Assembly: GCA_946479855.1 (NCBI GenBank)
Contig: CAMLHL010000015.1
Span: 1 to 45,061, forward strand
Source of the DNA: an uncultured Pseudomonadota bacterium
GTDB taxonomy: Bacteria; Pseudomonadota; Gammaproteobacteria; Burkholderiales; Rhodocyclaceae
Direction of reading: 5' to 3'
DNA length: 45,061 bases
Positions 42,807 to 45,061 of this stretch are shown here, one piece after another; positions within the stretch are counted from its first letter, which is position 1, and every line of letters starts with the position of its first letter. The notes under the pieces were generated by a model that was not told the origin of the DNA, ran no database searches, and saw only the letters and a list, made by a program, of their open reading frames with translations. The position numbers and the translations under genes are program-made.

Positions 42807-44027
42807 CTAAAAGATGAAATCCAGCGTCAACGAGAAGACATCCATAGTGCCATCCCACTTGGCTCGATTATCCCGCCGATAGGGAAAAATCGATGTCGGA
42901 TCACCATGGATGACATCCCATTGTCCCTTCAAGGCAACATTGCCGGCCACATCCCAGCGTATCCCGAGGAAAGTTGTCTTTTGGTCGGAATGCGAATCCT
43001 GCATGACATAGTTTGCTACGTAATTCTCCAAAGGAGTGCCGCTGCTGAGCCGCGTCCGTTCATGCGAGCGTATCCATGAATAGCCGAGGTAAGGCGTAAC
43101 CTGAGCAATCCGATATCCCAGCAGCGCATAGCCGCCATCGGAATTTTCGAGGGCGTGGCTCCCCTGCTCGATATGATTCAGCATCAACTGGCCTTGCCAT
43201 GGCCCATCGTCATATACGATGCCCAGCGAGTAGTAGTGGGTGCGCCTTCCGACCGTAGCCAGAAAACCCAGCGCGTTGGGAATGTCCGCCGGGGAAATGT
43301 GCAGGACCTTGGCAAGCGGCAGATCGCGCTCGAAGCGGATGTTGGCGTAACTTCCCCGTACCTGCCACGGACCATGCTGATATTCAAGATAGCCGCCAAG
43401 CATCGGCGATCCGCTGATATCCCACTGCTCGCTGGCCAGCGGAATCTTGCCGTTGGACAGGCCATAGAAGACCTTGCCGCGCAGGACGTTTTCGCCGAAA
43501 GGCACGGTCAACGCAGCATCGGCGCCATGGATGGTATAGAAGGGCAGATACCAAAAATAATCGCCGGGCGGACGCACGGTGAGAAAGGAATAGCCGACCC
43601 AGCGCGAGTCGGCCATCATGAAGAACTCTGTCCCCAGGCGCCCGGCCCTCAAACTGAGGTTCGGCGTTGGTTCGTATTTGAGATACGCCCAGGCGATTTC
43701 CGGATTGAAGGTTGCATCGAAACGGTAGCGGCTCTTCGCCTGCACCACGGCTTCCCATTGCGAATCAATGTGCCAGTTGCCCTGCACACCGATCACGCTG
43801 TCATTCTGCGCGCTCCATGAGTCGCTGATGCCTCGCGGTTGCGAGATATCGCGGACAAATTCGACGTCGTGGGTCGTTGTCCGCGCCAAGCCGATGGTTC
43901 CGAAACCCTGCAGGGTGAACGCCTGGCCTGTCTCCGCAAAACCGGATGGCAGCATCAATTGCGTGACCAACAGCGCGACCACTGCACGCTGGACCTGGCG
44001 CCAGCCGCAGCCCCGGAAAATCAACAT
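42807..44027 (-). CDS. Outer-membrane porin-like beta-barrel protein
   Basis: 406 residues from ATG 44027. Signal peptide about 1-32 (QRAVVALLVTQLMLPSGFAE), then alternating aromatic and polar strands (e.g. SLRAGRLGTEFFMMADSRWVGYS, YLEYQHGPWQVRGSYA, ALKGQWDVIHGD) and a C-terminal Phe (SLTLDFIF), the BAM recognition signature. A GTG at 44075 would only add a non-signal extension. Solute unknown; the linked PstS-like gene hints at anions. It follows the NPD gene by 87 bp. Confidence 0.87.
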   Translation of the reverse strand: MLIFRGCGWRQVQRAVVALLVTQLMLPSGFAETGQAFTLQGFGTIGLARTTTHDVEFVRDISQPRGISDSWSAQNDSVIGVQGNWHIDSQWEAVVQAKSRYRFDATFNPEIAWAYLKYEPTPNLSLRAGRLGTEFFMMADSRWVGYSFLTVRPPGDYFWYLPFYTIHGADAALTVPFGENVLRGKVFYGLSNGKIPLASEQWDISGSPMLGGYLEYQHGPWQVRGSYANIRFERDLPLAKVLHISPADIPNALGFLATVGRRTHYYSLGIVYDDGPWQGQLMLNHIEQGSHALENSDGGYALLGYRIAQVTPYLGYSWIRSHERTRLSSGTPLENYVANYVMQDSHSDQKTTFLGIRWDVAGNVALKGQWDVIHGDPTSIFPYRRDNRAKWDGTMDVFSLTLDFIF

Positions 44028-44114
44028 GGTGTTATCGACAAGACTGAAGCCATAGCGCAGCCACGCAGGCAACACCGAAAATCTGTTACGACATCGATCT
44101 CCGGCAACCCCCGT

Positions 44115-45061
44115 TCATTCCCCCACGAGTTCAGGCAAGGCGATCTTCTGTTCGGTGCTGAACTGATAGTCCTTGAAGATATGCTCGGCGGAAAGCACCT
44201 GATAGCTGCCATCGGCAAGGCGACGGGTGGTGTCCTTCAGGCGATAAGTCAGTTGGCCGCAGGTCCAGATGTCGAAGTTGCGCATGTGCGTACACAGGCA
44301 GGTCTTGTCCATCACGGCGATCTTGCGCGCAGCGGGATGGGCAGCAACTTCGCGGTTATAGGCGGAAACGTAGGCACACTTGCCATTGGCGTCGAGCAGA
44401 TAACCATAGGCCTCGCAGTTGGGGCGAATACCGGAACCGATGCCGGGGCTCTTCTTGATCATCCGCATGGGATAGCCGGTCGGCGACACCTGGTTGACCT
44501 CGATGTCGTCCTCGCTGGCCTTGAAGTATTCCTGCTTGACCTTGCTCGGCAGGCCGCACTCTTCGGACACCGTGAAGCGGGTCGCCACCTGCACGGCGGC
44601 GGCGCCGTTTTCCAGGAAAGCCGTGGCATCCGAGCCGGTGAAAATGCCGCCGGCCGGAATGACCGGAATCTCGAGATGTTCGTTCTGCAGATACTGCACG
44701 ACCTCGGCGACGATGGTCGCCAGGTCGTACTGCGCCCAATCCATGCCGAAGCCGAGGTGGCCGCCGGCCAGCGGCCCTTCGACGACGATATAGTCGGGCA
44801 AGCGGCCAGTGCGCGAATTCTTCTTGAGAAAGAGCTGTAGCGCCCGCACCGACGAGACGATGATACCCAGCTGGGCATCGCGGAAGCGCGGGTGGTCCTC
44901 GATCAGCGCGAAAGACCCAAGATGCAGGCCGGCCGCCAAGGTAATGCCTTCGATACCGGCATCGAGTGCTGCGGACATGCGGACCTTGAGCGTCTCCTTG
45001 GGCGCATTCATGGTCAGCTTTTCCATGCAGTTGATGAAGATCATGCCGTCGCCGCTCTTGC
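44115..45061 (-). CDS. Nitronate monooxygenase / NPD-family flavoprotein (5' end outside window)
   Basis: About 315 residues visible; reading continues past the window edge upstream, and the internal Met at 45044 is not the start. FMN-dependent NPD (2-nitropropane dioxygenase-like) TIM barrel: VEGPLAGGHLGF (the GGHxG motif), IPVIPAGGIFTGSDATAFLENGA (phosphate-binding strand), and VQVATRF. A Cys-containing C-terminal extension (KTCLCTHMRNFDIWTCGQ) is not in minimal NPDs. Substrate could be a nitronate or a quinone; it cannot be decided here. The adjacent GIGSGIRPNCEAYGYLLD segment is unusual. Confidence 0.88.
   Translation of the reverse strand, partial: KSGDGMIFINCMEKLTMNAPKETLKVRMSAALDAGIEGITLAAGLHLGSFALIEDHPRFRDAQLGIIVSSVRALQLFLKKNSRTGRLPDYIVVEGPLAGGHLGFGMDWAQYDLATIVAEVVQYLQNEHLEIPVIPAGGIFTGSDATAFLENGAAAVQVATRFTVSEECGLPSKVKQEYFKASEDDIEVNQVSPTGYPMRMIKKSPGIGSGIRPNCEAYGYLLDANGKCAYVSAYNREVAAHPAARKIAVMDKTCLCTHMRNFDIWTCGQLTYRLKDTTRRLADGSYQVLSAEHIFKDYQFSTEQKIALPELVGE

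Noticed and set aside
1..45061. CRISPR array, IS element, prophage, tRNA or rRNA
   Set aside because: No direct-repeat arrays, transposase or integrase frames, or tRNA-like cloverleaf sequences were seen in the gaps.

Overview
The window is high-GC DNA with bacterial gene density. It looks chromosomal, from a facultatively respiring betaproteobacterium, most likely Rhodocyclales (Dechloromonas/Azonexus/Zoogloea-like). This rests on gene order and protein character: mdh, a GntR regulator, sdhCDAB, sdhE, gltA, sucAB and lpdA in one block, rpfE-recJ, a PEP-CTERM surface protein, NifJ and several chemoreceptors. I see no rRNA, tRNA, insertion sequence, phage gene or CRISPR array. The largest gap without a protein is about 280 bp and is packed with regulatory sites. 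Long open frames antisense to the real genes (for example opposite sucA and sdhA) are high-GC shadows and are omitted.

Layout. 1-3505 (minus): 5'-complete part of a methyl-accepting chemotaxis protein (MCP), then lolC-lolD. 3576-6301 (plus): rpfE-like gene and recJ. 6383-7700: a PEP-CTERM secreted protein behind a sigma54-type promoter, closed by a terminator. 7802-12431 (minus): pyruvate:ferredoxin oxidoreductase nifJ, overlapped by a dihydroorotate-dehydrogenase-like gene. 12619-16856 (minus): an MCP with almost no periplasmic domain, a membrane protein with a nitrate/nitrite-sensor-like (NIT) domain, and a PAS-PAS-GGDEF-EAL protein, tightly packed behind a sigma54 -24/-12 element, an IHF-like site and two NtrC-like boxes. 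17140-24990 (plus): prfB with its programmed frameshift, an unknown membrane-anchored protein, a cupin, lysS, mnmC and metY. 25056-27251 (minus): zapE, a short secretin-like protein and a small membrane protein. 27348-38797 (minus): gntR, sdhCDAB, sdhE, gltA, sucAB, lpdA. 39002-41772 (plus): mdh, a CitE-like lyase and truC. 41766-45061 (minus): an NPD/nitronate monooxygenase running off the window, a porin, a mini PstS-like protein, a possible tiny membrane peptide and a CBS-pair protein.

How it works together. The TCA block encodes citrate synthase, 2-oxoglutarate dehydrogenase with its E3, succinate dehydrogenase with its flavinylation factor, and malate dehydrogenase. A perfect 16-bp palindrome between the divergent gntR and mdh genes is a strong operator candidate. 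The most novel-looking unit is the 12619-17077 operon: receptor signalling module and NIT sensor are on separate genes, linked to c-di-GMP turnover, under what reads as nitrogen-status (NtrC/RpoN) control. This is inference from sequence and needs experimental test.
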